Source of the DNA: Mactromeris polynyma
Lineage: Eukaryota; Mollusca; Bivalvia; Venerida; Mactridae
Assembly: GCA_032209605.1 (NCBI GenBank)
Contig: JASFXZ010000013.1
Span: 5,913,401-5,977,400, forward strand
Reading direction: 5' to 3'
DNA length: 64,000 bases
A program made the position numbers and the translations under genes. This document shows positions 11,130-25,400 of this stretch, one piece after another (position 1 is the stretch's first letter; every line of letters starts with the position of its first letter). The notes beneath the pieces are model-generated. The model saw only the letters and a program-made list of their open reading frames with translations, searched no databases and was not told where the DNA came from.

Positions 11130-13400
11130 AAAATAGTAGCACAGCATAGATTAAGGTTAATGTGATTTATGCACTGTAATTGGATATTTGAATACGTAGT
11201 AAGAAGTCGAAACCCGATGTATATTTTAAGGTGAGTCTGACCGTTCATCCAAATAAAGATCAATCAATAAACTCTTACTGAAACGTAATAAATCCAATGA
11301 CATAAAATATAATGAATTTTACATTGACATCTGACTCAGTGGTGATATAGCACGAAGCACGATAATATGCGTGTATATTTGGTACAGGTTCGATCCACAC
11401 TGATTCACGTCCAAATAATTAGTTACACAATTATAAAAAGTTAGTGTTTTTTTTCTGAAATGAGCATAATATTTTACTAGCATTAATGTCAACAGCTTTA
11501 TATTTATCAGAATCTGCATTTTTGTTATATATGATAGTGTTTTATTTTAAATCATGTTTTATATCTCTATACATGTATCATAAATAATTCAAACCAATAC
11601 ATTAATATCATTTCTGTCGAAATTGATTGCGGGGGGTATAAACGTATGTGTTCGAATAAAAAATAGTTATCTGTGTACACTATGCTTTCATTCGTGTTAA
11701 CTCTTCCTCTATGCAAATTAAATCCGCAATTAAAAATGATATATTTTGCATCGTCGTTAAAGCGCATTTATCAAAGTTACTCGTGTCTAAACTAAAGATC
11801 ATGCAATATCGATTCAAAATTCACAATATCTACTAGTCAACGTTTTGCAAAACATATTTTCATTAGCTGACCACGTCACAGTTTGTTTAAAAAAACATTC
11901 TCCAGTAAATATAAACGGTTTATAATAAGCAACTATTCAAAATTGCTTTAATATTTAACAATTGACCCAGCTTTTATGTGATAAATTGTGCGATATTTAG
12001 ACAAACAAGGCTAATAAATGGCAAAAGCCAGGGCAAATACGGGAAACGAGGCCTATATGAAATTCGGTTTGATTGGCTGGGAGGCCAAGACAATACAAAA
12101 ATCAGGGCCAAAATGAAATTATGAATATATTGTATTGTTAATTAATAAAATTAACTTTAATCAAGGCCATTTTTGGCCAAGGGCCACTACGCTTTCCCAT
12201 ACGAAATCATTGGATTGAAAAATTTAAAACCATACAATTAATAAAAGCAAAATACGGTTGTGGTTCGGTTGACAAATGTTGAATTATCTGTTTGCTCTGT
12301 CAACACTTCTACTGTAATACCACGGCTAATCAGACTAACTGTATGAATAGAGAGAATATATATCACTTGTTTGGTAATCAAAATGCTGCATCCCTTAAAC
12401 AAGGACGAGTCCAAAATTAACAGCGCTGTTCTCAATTTATATATATAACTGAACATATTTGTTTGATATATTTGTGAGGAATAGAACGCTGCTAGCGCGG
12501 TTGGGACGAAATCGCTGATTTGACTGGATAGGAGCTGAACAATGTATGAAGGCTAATTATGTCATTTTTTTAAAGTTTAAGATTACTATAACGGCCAGAC
12601 TTATTCATTTAGGTGTTTAATTGGCATCCCAGTAAAAATGAATAAATATTATTATAGTTTCAGGTTAAATTAGCCAATAAATTAAAATGCAATTTATTAT
12701 CATCAGTTTTGAAAACGAGAGCACCGCACCCCAACCCTTGTCCGGTTTTCTTTATTACAAAAAGAAATGCATGATATTGAGTTATAAGTTCTAAGATAAT
12801 AATGAATACTGTGAAAAGAGTAGATCAGGTAGGAAATTTGCCTTGTTGACAAGTTTTTTTATCTGACAATGCGCCCTTATTTTCCAACCTCTAGTTTAAA
12901 TCATCGGTAAAATATTTCAAGAATGCTTCTAGTATTGGAGGAGATGTCATCAAATAGTTTGACCTTATTGCTTTTTGTGAAACATCAATGCCTGGAATTC
13001 ACCTACCCATATTGATAACATTCTGACTTAGGAAGACGACGGACGAAGGGTGATGGGGAAATGTGTTTATGGTCAGCTCAAATGAAAGTAAACATAATCG
13101 TATTATACCTAATGACAGACAGAAAAGTGACAAATGGTAGTTTTCTTAGCAAGAGGGGTATGATTCCTGATTAAATGGCTTTTTGTGGTCATGAACCATT
13201 CCGTCAATTAACGATATCACATGAACATCAATTAGCTACATTGCTATGATATCAATTAAAAACGCTGTAATAAACCGGGACCGCTGCATAACAAAACACC
13301 AATAAACCAAATGAACTTGGCGGTAGTTTATTTTTCTGAAATGCTGATCCTTGAATTATGCACATTATATTTTCAATATGATAAGTTTGTGGCAAAATAG
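11130..13400. other. Intergenic or intronic stretch, nothing recognised
   Basis: AT-rich DNA without recognised exons on either strand. It lies between the HEPN/TRADD-N-like exons and the HDAC-like exons, so an exon linking the two sets would have to be here or in the next 3 kb. I did not find one. Confidence 0.4.
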
Positions 13401-13619
13401 CAAAAAATATTGCGATGGATTCAACACTTTTGAGCGGACAGAACGGCCGACAAACTGTTTTAAAATATATATCATCATGGTGTACTGTTCTTGAGATGTC
13501 TACAACACAAACCTGTATAGTGTTGCTTGGTGACTATCTTTTGAGAGCTGAGGGCTTTTATGTGATGAATACGAAGACGACGGCTTGGTCCATGCGACCA
13601 TTGGTACTTCAATGTGTTT

Positions 13620-15215
13620 GGATCGTGATGAAGATTCAGTGGGTGATGTTTCATCCGGTAATAATTCAGTGGTTGATAATTTCAATGATGTTTCCATGCC
13701 TGAAAAATCAGTAATAATTCAGTGGGATGTGTTTCAGCGGTTAATAATTTAGCAATTGGTGGTTCAGTGGATGATAATTAAGTAATTGGTTGTCCAGTGG
13801 ATAAAAATTTAGTGATTGATGGTTCAGTAGACGATAATTCAGTGGGACGTGTTTCAGTGGATGATTATTCAGTGGATTGTGGTTCGGTGGATGATAATTC
13901 AGTGGGAGTAGTTTCAGTAGATGACAATTCAGTGGATTGTGTTTCGGTGGATGATAATTCACTGGGAGTAGTTTCAGTGGTTGATCATTTAGCAATTGGT
14001 AGTTCATTGGATGATAATGTAGTAATTAAGATTCAGTGGATGATAATTTAGTGAATGTTGTTTCAGTGGATACTCAATTAGTAAATTATTGTTTAGTGGA
14101 TGATAATGTAGTAATTGGTGATTCAGTGGATGTTAATTTAGTTGATGTTGTTTCAGCGGATAATAATACAGTGGATTGTGTTTCGGTGGATGATAATTCA
14201 CTGGGAGTAGTTTCAGTGGTTGATAATGTAGTAATTAGAAGTTCAATGGATCATAATGTAGTATTTTGAGGTTCAGTGGATGATAATTTAATGGATGTTG
14301 TTTCAGTGGATAATACTACAGTGGATTGTTGATGATAATTCAGTAGGAGTAGTTTCAGTGGTTGATCATTTAGTGATTGGTGGTTCAGTGGATGATAATG
14401 TAGTAATTGGAGATTCAGTGGATGTTAATTTAATGGATGTTGTTTCAGTGGATGATAATTCAGTGGATTGCGTTTCGGTTGATGATAATTTAGTGGATGT
14501 TGTTAAAATAGACGATAATTTAGTAATTGGTGGTTCAGTGGGTGATAATTTAGTAATTTTTAGTTCAATTGATGATTATGTAGTGGATGGTGTTTCAGTG
14601 GATGATAATTCAGTGGATTGTGTTTCAGTTGATGATAACTTATTGATTGGTGGTTCGTTGGATGATAATTTAGTGATTGGTGGTTCTGTGGATGATTGAT
14701 TAGTGGATGTTGCTTCAGCAAATGATAATTCAGTGGATTTTATTTCGGTGTATGATAATTCAGTGGGAGTAGTTTCAGTTGATATTAATTAAGTGATTGG
14801 TGGTCCAGTGGATGATAATGCAGTGGATTGTGTATCAATGGGTGATAATTCTATGAATGGTGTTTCAGAGGATGTTAATTCAGTGGATGGTGTTTCAATG
14901 TTTGATAATTCGGTGAATGGTGTTTCACAGGATTCAGTGAATGGTGTTTCACAGGATGATTATTTTAGTGAATGGTGTTTCAATGTATGATGATTCAGTG
15001 AAATGTGTTTCAGTGGATAATAATTCAGTGGATAGTGTTTCAATTGATAACAATACAGTGCATGCTGTTTCAACGGATGGTAACTCAGTGGATGGTGTTT
15101 CAATGGATGATAATTCAATTGATGATATGTCAGTGGATGATAATTCAGAGGATGATAATTCAGAGGATGTTGTTTTAATGGATGATAATTCTGTGGATGA
15201 ATATCAGTATGGTAT
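13620..15215 (+). repeat. GAT-rich 30-bp minisatellite with coding-like periodicity
   Basis: About fifty degenerate copies of a 30-bp unit of the type gttcagtggatgataattca. The unit is ten codons long and reads as Ser-Val-Asp-Asp-Asn-Ser-Val plus three variable residues. A non-repetitive acidic stretch (DEYEDDGLVHATIG, about 13565-13610) leads into it in one frame. The plus frame is broken several times: open stretches 13797-14051, 14036-14269, 14295-14699, 14793-14990 and 14941-15225 lie in different frames. It could be the relic of a gene for a repetitive acidic protein or a non-coding minisatellite. No splice sites or start codon could be fixed. Confidence 0.75.
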
Positions 15216-15249
15216 ATTCCAATGAGTGATTGATACATTGCTTAACAAC

Positions 15250-16220
15250 AAATATTTCGTTCGTAACACGATTTAAAAGACTGAACATATGGGAATTAAC
15301 TCCATCGTTAACGTACATGCTTGTTAAAAGCGCACAAGGAACGATTTTGACTGACTGAAAATAATCTTAAATCCGACAATAATTTTTACATAACTCTTTC
15401 TACTAAATTGTACCGAGAAAATAAAACGGCTTGAGGTTGTCATATCGTTGGTTGGTGATGATCAGTTATTTCTCTATCATACTGTACGCGAAAAAGCTAT
15501 GAAAGACATCTTATCTTGTTCACAAAATGCGTCTTATTTGAGCTTGTCGCAATTTCCATAAATTGTCAATGTGCTTCCGTGACTTTCCGTGCGCGATAAA
15601 AATATTCATCTGAACACAAGTATCAATGCCGTCAAACTGATCTACCACAACAACTAATCAGATTCAAATTGCCATCACGTGATGAGACGTCTCCGATTGT
15701 GTACGCGTGTCTGATGCAATCAAGAACGTCAACATTCAGCGAGTGTAAACACAAATCAGAGAAACAAATTAGAGTATAAGCATTATGATATCACTTATTT
15801 CATCATGATTTACAAACTCTTGGTTTGATCGCAGTTTGGCATGTTTGCATTACAAATGAAACATTTTGCAAACATGTACAAATCCTTCCATTGTGTAAAT
15901 AATCGATGGTTAAAATTTTCGAAAATACAGATTCATCTCAGTGATGCGTGAAAACATTCGTCGCCAGCAGGATACGATCCGACTTCGTTTTACATGTAAC
16001 CGGTAGGTTTAAGGTGCGAACTTGTTAAACTGGACGTCGAACAAATTCGACATAATTGAACACTACGAGACAAAAACTCGTCTTAACTGATATAATTTCA
16101 AATAGAAAAAAGGAAAAAATCGGGAAATTGGAAAAACTTCGAGGTGACGGAATATTTGTCTTATGGCAGGTCGGCATAACGAGAGTCGACTGTATAAAAA
16201 CGTATTGCAATCAGAATAGT
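15250..16220. other. No gene recognised
   Basis: About 1 kb between the GAT-rich repeat and the 16.2-kb exon. I see no exon, RNA gene or clear repeat. Short ORFs lack supporting context. Confidence 0.4.
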
Positions 16221-16231
16221 TCAATACTTAC

Positions 16232-16492
16232 GTGTTGGTAACTCGTGTACAATATTCTGACCACCAAGAATGAGTTGCCGTTCAAGTTCCTTGATGTCAT
16301 TTTCAAGTTTATCAACATCAATTGTTGTATGTAACTCAACTCTCTGACCGACAGATCTTGACAATGCTTCAGACAAGATGTTAAGAGTATTGCTAGATGA
16401 TCCATTCCCAAAACAGTCAATAGCATTCTTCACTCCTTCCGAACCTCTACATTCCAATGTAAGCACGATAGCTTTGTTGTTAGCATCTTCTT
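16232..16492 (-). CDS. Second TRADD-N-like segment, exon 5
   Basis: Acceptor TATATTTTTTTCAG, donor GTAAGT, 261 bp, phase 1 to 1. It reads KAIVLTLECRGSEG, ILSEALSRSVGQRVELHTTI and KLENDIKELERQL. Its layout repeats that of exon 4 (strand, helix with ALSR, strand, helix), which suggests an internal domain duplication. It is separated from exon 4 by a 9.4-kb intron filled by the foldback array. Confidence 0.68.
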
Positions 16493-19400
16493 CTGAAAAA
16501 AATATAATTTCATGGAAAGTCGATAAACGTCTATAAACGGTCTTAACATAATAATAATGTTCTTAACATCAATGTCCGTACATTTAGATAAGTGGTCTGC
16601 ATCCAAATATTGTAGCCATAATTTACAAGACAAAGTTGACCTACTTTATTAACCGAGTTATCATAGCATAAGGCATATATTAAACAAGTCGCCCAAAGTG
16701 ATATAATACACAGCTTAGCCGAGCTTTTATGAATGCTACATCCTATTTTGATCACCTATTGTTACACATAGGGCTTTCGGTCCAACGTTATCAGGGACAT
16801 ATCTAGATACATTGAAGAACCGAAGTGACCATCCTGAAGTAAACGTGTTCCAAAAGTTGTGTATAGAATCCGCTGTGCAAGCTAGTGAAACTACAGGTAA
16901 ATTGCTATATTTCTTTCCTCGAATATCAAACATCGGGGAATACTTTGCAATGAAGTTGTAACATAGCTTGTTAGACAACGTAAAGTTTGCCAATTTATTC
17001 TTAATTTGTGGTCACGGCGATGTTTACAAGTCAGTTAGCGGTAAATGTTGACGTAACGTCTATTAAAGCAATAAAAAAATCTCGGTTATATAGACATGTA
17101 ATTTAGTTAGTTATATTTTTAACAGGCAGGATAAATACCAACATCATAGGCGTTTTATTTAAACCGTAATCATTCGTAAATGTATATACGATATTCATCA
17201 TATTATACATGTATGTACAAATGCAATGATTCCTTTTAGTCCAGTCAATCTACTGAAAAAAAGGCAAATAAAGGAAAAAAAAAGCACAGAAATGATTTTG
17301 GCATAAATGTATTGTTTAATATCTGCCGTGTAAGGAAAAAAAGTATAGGAAAATCCTACGGTGCAAAATGCTTTTTTTGGGGTAAAATGTACTAAAAGGT
17401 AAAACAAGTATGAATTTCTGGAATTTGACTGTATCAAAATCAGATTTAGCTATAAAAATTCCTGAATAACTGTTTTTAATAGACATTATGTTGCACCATA
17501 AGATACCTTAAGTAATGACACATCATATGTTGTGAACAGTGATTTTTGGGGTAAAATGGTGAAAAAAACAACAAATTAAATTGGGAATTTCTGGAGTTTG
17601 TCAATAACTCGACGAAATTTAGCTATAAATTTACCTCAATAACTGTATTGAATATATATTAAACTGCTCTAAAACATACCTCAGGTTCAGAATATCATAC
17701 AGTGAAAAAGGTGATTTTTTGGGTAAAATAGTAAAACTATAAATGAAAGTGAGAATTTCTGGAATTTGCCAAACATATATTAGACCAGTGGAAAAATAGG
17801 AGGGAAAATATGCACAGACAAACTTTTGATGGATTTGTGTCATATAAAGCACCACACTTAATATACTATCAGTATAAAACTATCACACTGTGCAAAATGT
17901 TATTTTTGGGGTAAAATGGTTGAAAATTTAAATAAAAATGGGATTTTTTGGAATTTGCCCAAAACTATGTCAATTTGTGCAATAATACTACCAAAATTAC
18001 TGTATTTAATATATATTATATTACAGTACGAAATACCTAGGGTATAGAAACATAGTACCGTGTGAAATGTGATTTTTGGAGTAAAACTTTAAAAAAAAAA
18101 AGAAGGGAATTTTTGGAATTTGTCTATTACTATGTCAAATGTTGCAACAAAACTACCAGAATTACTGCATTTAATATACATTATATTGCGGTACAAAATA
18201 CTTAAGTACAGAAACATTGTATCGTGTGAAATGTGATTTTTGGGGTAAAACTAAAAAAAAAGGGAATTTTGGAATCGGATAATTTCCCGTTCATTTTCAC
18301 TGTAAAAGTTTCAAAACAGTAATTTTCACCAAATGTTATATTGCAAAATCAATAATATAAATTATAGAAACAGTTTATGATGGGGAATGTAATATATATT
18401 TGTAACATAAATCCACATAAATTGAGGTATTGGCAACCTTTTCAACACACGTAGATGTAGCATACAATGTTCAAACCATACAATTTTGATGTAGTGTCAC
18501 ATCCAAGAATTGCATGATGGAATATAATATTTTTCACACAACTTTCATCCGAGTCCAGAAGTAGTTTCTAAGGAGGCCAGAACACGGTCAGGGAACAAGC
18601 ATTATTTTGTATATATGAAAGGGATTCGGGGCAAAGTTTGAACATCGTATGTTTTTTTACGTTTGTTGAAAAGGTTGCAATAACATCAATTTATGTGGAC
18701 CCCAAACAAACTACCACCTACGTCGGATGCATCTATGTACAATAGTTTGTGAGTATCTCTAAAATACAGGATTGGAAAGGACATGATGATTTGGACCCGC
18801 TAGAATGGGGGTTTGGAACTAATAGGTAACAAACTATATCCAGTGTCAATTGGAAGAGCGCCAGCTCGTGCTCACATAATGATAGTTGTACGGTGCACTT
18901 GTCAAACTGGCTGCCGTACAGTAGCATGTAGCTACAAGAATGTTGGATTTGAATGTAGTTCAGCCTGATTCACATGCAAAGGAGTCAGCTGTGAGATTGC
19001 CATCAGCCCAGATTTGGCATTTGACTAATACATTGTGCATATCTTATGCTGCATTAAGACACCGACATTGCTTCTATTATAATCATATAATTTTGTGATC
19101 AAATTCATATGGCTTCCGGAAAATAGCATTTTCGTTTATGTTTTCAGAAATTTTACCTCAAAACCACATTTCTTGTTTGATTTGATAGCATAATGTTATC
19201 ATATGTCATATTGAGAGATAACACGTAGCTTATGTCATTTCTGTGACATTCATTGTTTTGTTTTTTTAATCCAGGAATAGGCAAAATATACCAGAAATTG
19301 CAATTCTTAGTTATTTCTTTTTTGATATATTTTTCAAATAAATATTACATTCCGCATTATAAACTATTTCTATGATTTAAAGTATGGATTTTGCAATATA

Positions 19401-22400
19401 ACATGAGTTAAAAATAACTATTTTGAAAACTTTATAGTTAAAATAAACGGGATATTAACAGATTCCAAAAATTCCCATTTTTTGTTATTTTTTTTAAGTT
19501 TTGTCCCAAAAATCACATTTCACACGATACAATGTTTTTATACTTTAGGTAGTTTGAACTGTATTATAATATCTATTAAATACAGTATTTCTGGTAGTTT
19601 TATTGCAAAATTTGAGTTAGTTATTGGCAAATTCCAAAAATTCCCATTTTTTGTTATTTTTATTAAGTTTTACCCCAAAAATCACATTTCACTCGATACA
19701 ATGTATCTATACTTATGGTATTTTTAACTGTAATATAATATCTATCACATCAAGTAATTCTGGTAGTTTTATTGCCAAATTTGACTTAGTGATTGGCAAA
19801 TTCCAAAAATTCCCATTTTTTGGTTATTAACAAGCATTATTTTGTATATATGAAAGGGAGTCGGGGCAAAGTTTGAACATCGTATGTTTTTTTACGTTTG
19901 TTGAAAAGGTTGCAATAACATCAATTTATGTGGACCCCAAACAAACTACCACCTACGTCGGATGCATCTATGTACAATAGTTTGTGAGTATCTCTAAAAT
20001 ACAGGATTGGAAAGGACATGATGATTTGGACCCGCTAGAATGGGGGTTTGGAACTAATAGGTAACAAACTATATCCAGTGTCAACTGGAAGAGCGCCAGC
20101 TCGTGCTCACATAATGATAGTTGTACGGTGCACTTGTCAAACTGGCTGCCGTACAGTAGCATGTAGCTACAAGAATGTTGGATTTGAATGTAGTTCAGCC
20201 TGATTCACATGCAAAGGAGTCAGCTGTGAGATTGCCATCAGCCCAGATTTGGCATTTGACTAATACATTGTGCATATCTTATGCTGCATTAAGACACCGA
20301 CATTGCTTCTATTATAATCATATAATTTTGTGATCAAATTCATATGGCTTCCGGAAAATAGCATTTTCGTTTATGTTTTCAGAAATTTTACCTCAAAACC
20401 ACATTTCTTGTTTGATTTGATAGCATAATGTTATCATATGTCATATTGAGAGATAACACGTAGCTTATGTCATTTCTGTGACTTTCATTGTTTTGTTTTT
20501 TTAATCCAGGAATAGGCAAAATATACCAGAAATTGCAATTCTTAGTTATTTCTTTTTTGATATATTTTTCAAATAAATATTACATTCCGCATTATAAACT
20601 ATTTCTATGATTTAAAGTATGGATTTTGCAATATAACATGAGTTAAAAATAACTATTTTGAAAACTTTATAGTTAAAATAAACGGGATATTAACAGATTC
20701 CAAAAATTCCCATTTTTTGTTATTTTTTTTAAGTTTTGTCCCAAAAATCACATTTCACACGATACAATGTTTTTATACTTTAGGTAGTTTGAACTGTATT
20801 ATAATATCTATTAAATACAGTATTTCTGGTAGTTTTATTGCAAAATTTGAGTTAGTTATTGGCAAATTCCAAAAATTCCCATTTTTTGTTATTTTTTTTA
20901 AGTTTTACCCCAAAAATCACATTTCACTCGATACAATGTATCTATACTTATGGTATTTTTAACTGTAATATAATATCTATCACATCAAGTAATTCTGGTA
21001 GTTTTATTGCCAAATTTGACTTAGTGATTGGCAAATTCCAAAAATTCCCATTTTTTGGTTATTAACAAGCATTATTTTGTATATATGAAAGGGAGTCGGG
21101 GCAAAGTTTGAACATCGTATGTTTTTTTACGTTTGTTGAAAAGGTTGCAATAACATCAATTTATGTGGACCCCAAACAAACTACCACCTACGTCGGATGC
21201 ATCTATGTACAATAGTTTGTGAGTATCTCTAAAATACAGGATTGGAAAGGACATGATGATTTGGACCCGCTAGAATGGGGGTTTGGAACTAATAGGTAAC
21301 AAACTATATCCAGTGTCAACTGGAAGAGCGCCAGCTCGTGCTCACATAATGATAGTTGTACGGTGCACTTGTCAAACTGGCTGCCGTACAGTAGCATGTA
21401 GCTACAAGAATGTTGGATTTGAATGTAGTTCAGCCTGATTCACATGCAAAGGAGTCAGCTGTGAGATTGCCATCAGCCCAGATTTGGCATTTGACTAATA
21501 CATTGTGCATATCTTATGCTGCATTAAGACACCGACATTGCTTCTATTATAATCATATAATTTTGTGATCAAATTCATATGGCTTCCGGAAAATAGCATT
21601 TTCGTTTATGTTTTCAGAAATTTTACCTCAAAACCACATTTCTTGTTTGATTTGATAGCATAATGTTATCATATGTCATATTGAGAGATAACACGTAGCT
21701 TATGTCATTTCTGTGACTTTCATTGTTTTGTTTTTTTAATCCAGGAATAGGCAAAATATACCAGAAATTGCAATTCTTAGTTATTTCTTTTTTGATATAT
21801 TTTTCAAATAAATATTACATTCCGCATTATAAACTATTTCTATGATTTAAAGTATGGATTTTGCAATATAACATGAGTTAAAAATAACTATTTTGAAAAC
21901 TTTATAGTTAAAATAAACGGGATATTAACAGATTCCAAAAATTCCCATTTTTTGTTATTTTTTTAAGTTTTGTCCCAAAAATCACATTTCACACGATACA
22001 ATGTTTTTATACTTTAGGTAGTTTGAACTGTATTATAATATCTATTAAATACAGTATTTCTGGTAGTTTTATTGCAAAATTTGAGTTAGTTATTGGCAAA
22101 TTCCAAAAATTCCCATTTTTTGTTATTTTTTTAAGTTTTACCCCAAAAATCACATTTCACTCGATACAATGTATCTATACTTTTGGTATTTTTAACTGTA
22201 ATATAATATCTATCACATCAAGTAATTCTGGTAGTTTTATTGCCAAATTTGACTTAGTGATTGGCAAATTCCAAAAATTCCCATTTTTTGGTTATTAACA
22301 AGCATTATTTTGTATATATGAAAGGGAGTCGGGGCAAAGTTTGAACATCGTATGTTTTTTTACGTTTGTTGAAAAGGTTGCAATAACATCAATTTATGTG

Positions 22401-25400
22401 GACCCCAAACAAACTACCACCTACGTCGGATGCATCTATGTACAATAGTTTGTGAGTATCTCTAAAATACAGGACTGGAAAGGACATGATGATTTAGACC
22501 CGCTAGAATGGGGGTTTGGAACTAATAGGTAACAAACTATATCCAGTGTCAACTGGAAGAGCGCCAGCTCGTGCTCACATAATGATAGTTGTACGGTGCA
22601 CTTGTCAAACTGGCTGCCGTACAGTAGCATGTAGCTACAAGAATGTTGGATTTGAATGTAGTTCAGCCTGATTCACATGCAAAGGAGTCAGCTGTGAGAT
22701 TGCCATCAGCCCAGATTTGGCATTTGACTAATACATTGTGCATATCTTATGCTGCATTAAGACACCGACATTGCTTCTATTATAATCATATAATTTTGTG
22801 ATCAAATTCATATGGCTTCCGGAAAATAGCATTTTCGTTTATGTTTTCAGAAATTTTACCTCAAAACCACATTTCTTGTTTGATTTGATAGCATAATGTT
22901 ATCATATGTCATATTGAGAGATAACACGTAGCTTATGTCATTTCTGTGACTTTCATTGTTTTGTTTTTTTAATCCAGGAATAGGCAAAATATACCAGAAA
23001 TTGCAATTCTTAGTTATTTCTTTTTTGATATATTTTTCAAATAAATATTACATTCCGCATTATAAACTATTTCTATGATTTAAAGTATGGATTTTGCAAT
23101 ATAACATGAGTTAAAAATAACTATTTTGAAAACTTTATAGTTAAAATAAACGGGATATTAACAGATTCCAAAAATTCCCATTTTTTGTTATTTTTTTAAG
23201 TTTTGTCCCAAAAATCACATTTCACACGATACAATGTTTTTATACTTTAGGTAGTTTGAACTGTATTATAATATCTATTAAAAACAGTATTTCTGGTAGT
23301 TTTATTGCAAAATTTGAGTTAGTTATTGGCAAATTCCAAAAATTCCCATTTTTTGTTATTTTTTTAAGTTTTACCCCAAAAATCACATTTCACTCGATAC
23401 AATGTATCTATACTTTTGGTATTTTTAACTGTAATATAATATCTATCACATCAAGTAATTCTGGTAGTTTTATTGCCAAATTTGACTTAGTGATTGGCAA
23501 ATTCCAAAAATTCACATTTTTTGGTTATTTTTTTAAGTTTTACCCCAAAAATCACATTTCACACAATACAATGTATCTATACTTTAGGTATTTTAAACTG
23601 TAATATAATATCTATCACATCAAGTAATTCTGTTAGTTTTATTGCAAAATTTGACATAGTTATTGGCAAATTCCTAAAATTCCCATGTTTTTGGTTATTT
23701 TTTTGCAGGTTTTACCCAAAAAATCATATTTCACACGGTACGATGTTTCTATACTATAAGTATTATGTACTGTAATATAATATCTATTACATAAAGTAAT
23801 TCTGGTAGTTTTATTGCAAGATTTGACATGGTTATTGGCAAATTCCATAAATTTCCCATGTTTTTGGTCATTTTTTTAAGGTTTTACCCAAACAAACACA
23901 TTTCACTTGTTACAATGTATCTATACTTTAGGTATTATGTACTGTTATACAATATATATTAAATATAGTAATTTTGGTAGTTTTATTGCACAATGTGACA
24001 AAGTTATCAGCAAATTCCAAAAATTCCCATGTTTTTGGTTACTTTTTTAAAGGTTTTACCCCAAAAATCACATTTTACACGGTACAATGTTTCTATACTT
24101 TATGTATTATGTACTGTAATAAAATATATATTCAATAAAGTAATTCTGGTAGTTTTATTGCAAAAATTGACATAGTTATAGGCAAATCCCAGAAATGCTC
24201 ATTTTTTGTGTTTTTTTTAAATTTTACCCCAAAAATCACATTTAACACTGTTCAATGTTTCTATACTTAAGTTATTTTGTACTGTATGCAATATCTATTA
24301 AATACATTAATTCTGGTAGTTTTATTGCAAAATTTGACATAGTTATTGGCAAATTCCAGAAATTCCCATTCTTATTTAAATTTTCAACCATTTTCAACTG
24401 ACATTAATTAGCAAATGTTTGTGCATCGTTGTAGACCACAACTTTATTATGCACATATGCAAAGTAACATTAATCGAGATGGCAAGTGTTTAACATTTCT
24501 GCGAATTAGAAAATCATTCACAGTAGTTGCAAAATCAATAGACAATAGACAAATGTAAACAAATTCGGGTATGGTTAAACGAGCACGGAGCTGTATACAT
24601 ATACTTAGTCGGTCTCATATGATGGATCATCATAATTATGCGTGAACGGTTTGTGTTTCATTTAATATATTATTTTTAATTACACAGAAAATGCACCATA
24701 AGCTGTGTCTTTATAACATTTGGTCTTCAAATTCACCAATGTTTGCTTAAATAGCAATATTTTAAAACTGAGATTGCTCTCTCTTTGATCAATATATGCT
24801 TTTCAAACAGAAGTTGCACACTTTCTTAACACATCTATAGTACCCCATTTATTGTATTTCCTCAATTTGAACATGTTACCGACATATTACATGTGTACCG
24901 AGAATATACAGCAAGACGCGAAGTATTAACAAGAAGTTTTCAATATATTAAGCATATTAACACGGAACTGTCGTTTTGGCGACATGACAGCTTCCTTAAT
25001 AGCAGTGCTGTCATTAAAATATTTCCCTAGCCTAACGACATGAGGAATGAACTTGTTTTCCCAAATGAACGAAAAAATGTACCACATGTATTCTGCATTT
25101 TCTTTGATCAAAGCTGGGACGATATCATTGCTTTTGAAGACATATACAAAGTCATCGCTAAATCAGCTTGCTTGTAAATATCTACGCGACTACAGATTAA
25201 GTATACATTGGCAAATTGAACTTTGTCTTGAAATTAAATCGCAACTTCGTCGCATATCATTCCCCTATTTTTGAATTTATTGGACAATACTCAGAAACAA
25301 GACAAGCACTTATGATAACATACGCCTATTTGACAAAGCGTCTAAACTAGTCGCACAGAGCATTTCAATAGTGTTCCATGTGTTCGTTATGAAACTGGGA

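Larger units (their letters stand above)
17200..24380. mobile_element. Foldback-like array with inverted arms of ~165-bp subrepeats
   Basis: The left part (about 17340-18290) contains about six subrepeats of ~165 bp marked by ttttggggtaaaa and gggaatttttggaattt. The right part carries the same subrepeats in reverse complement (ttttaccccaaaaatcacat, aaattccaaaaattcccat) from 19.45 to 24.37 kb. The inner flanks are inverted copies too: ggaatcggataatttcccgt.. at 18.28 kb matches the reverse of ..gggatattaacagattcc at 19.45 kb, and gttgaaaaggttgcaataac at 18.67 kb matches the reverse of the 18.43-kb sequence. Long inverted arms built of tandem repeats are a feature of foldback elements such as FB and Galileo. 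No transposase is seen. It sits in an intron of the HEPN gene. Confidence 0.7.

Noticed and set aside
13741..15238. Minus-strand ORFs rich in Asn-Tyr-His-Pro-Leu
   Set aside because: They mirror the 30-bp repeat; the plus-strand reading has the more coherent ten-codon pattern.
18733..22630. The same 64-residue minus-strand ORF repeated four times
   Set aside because: Its identity across copies comes from recent duplication of the 1235-bp unit. No motif, start context or independent conservation is seen.
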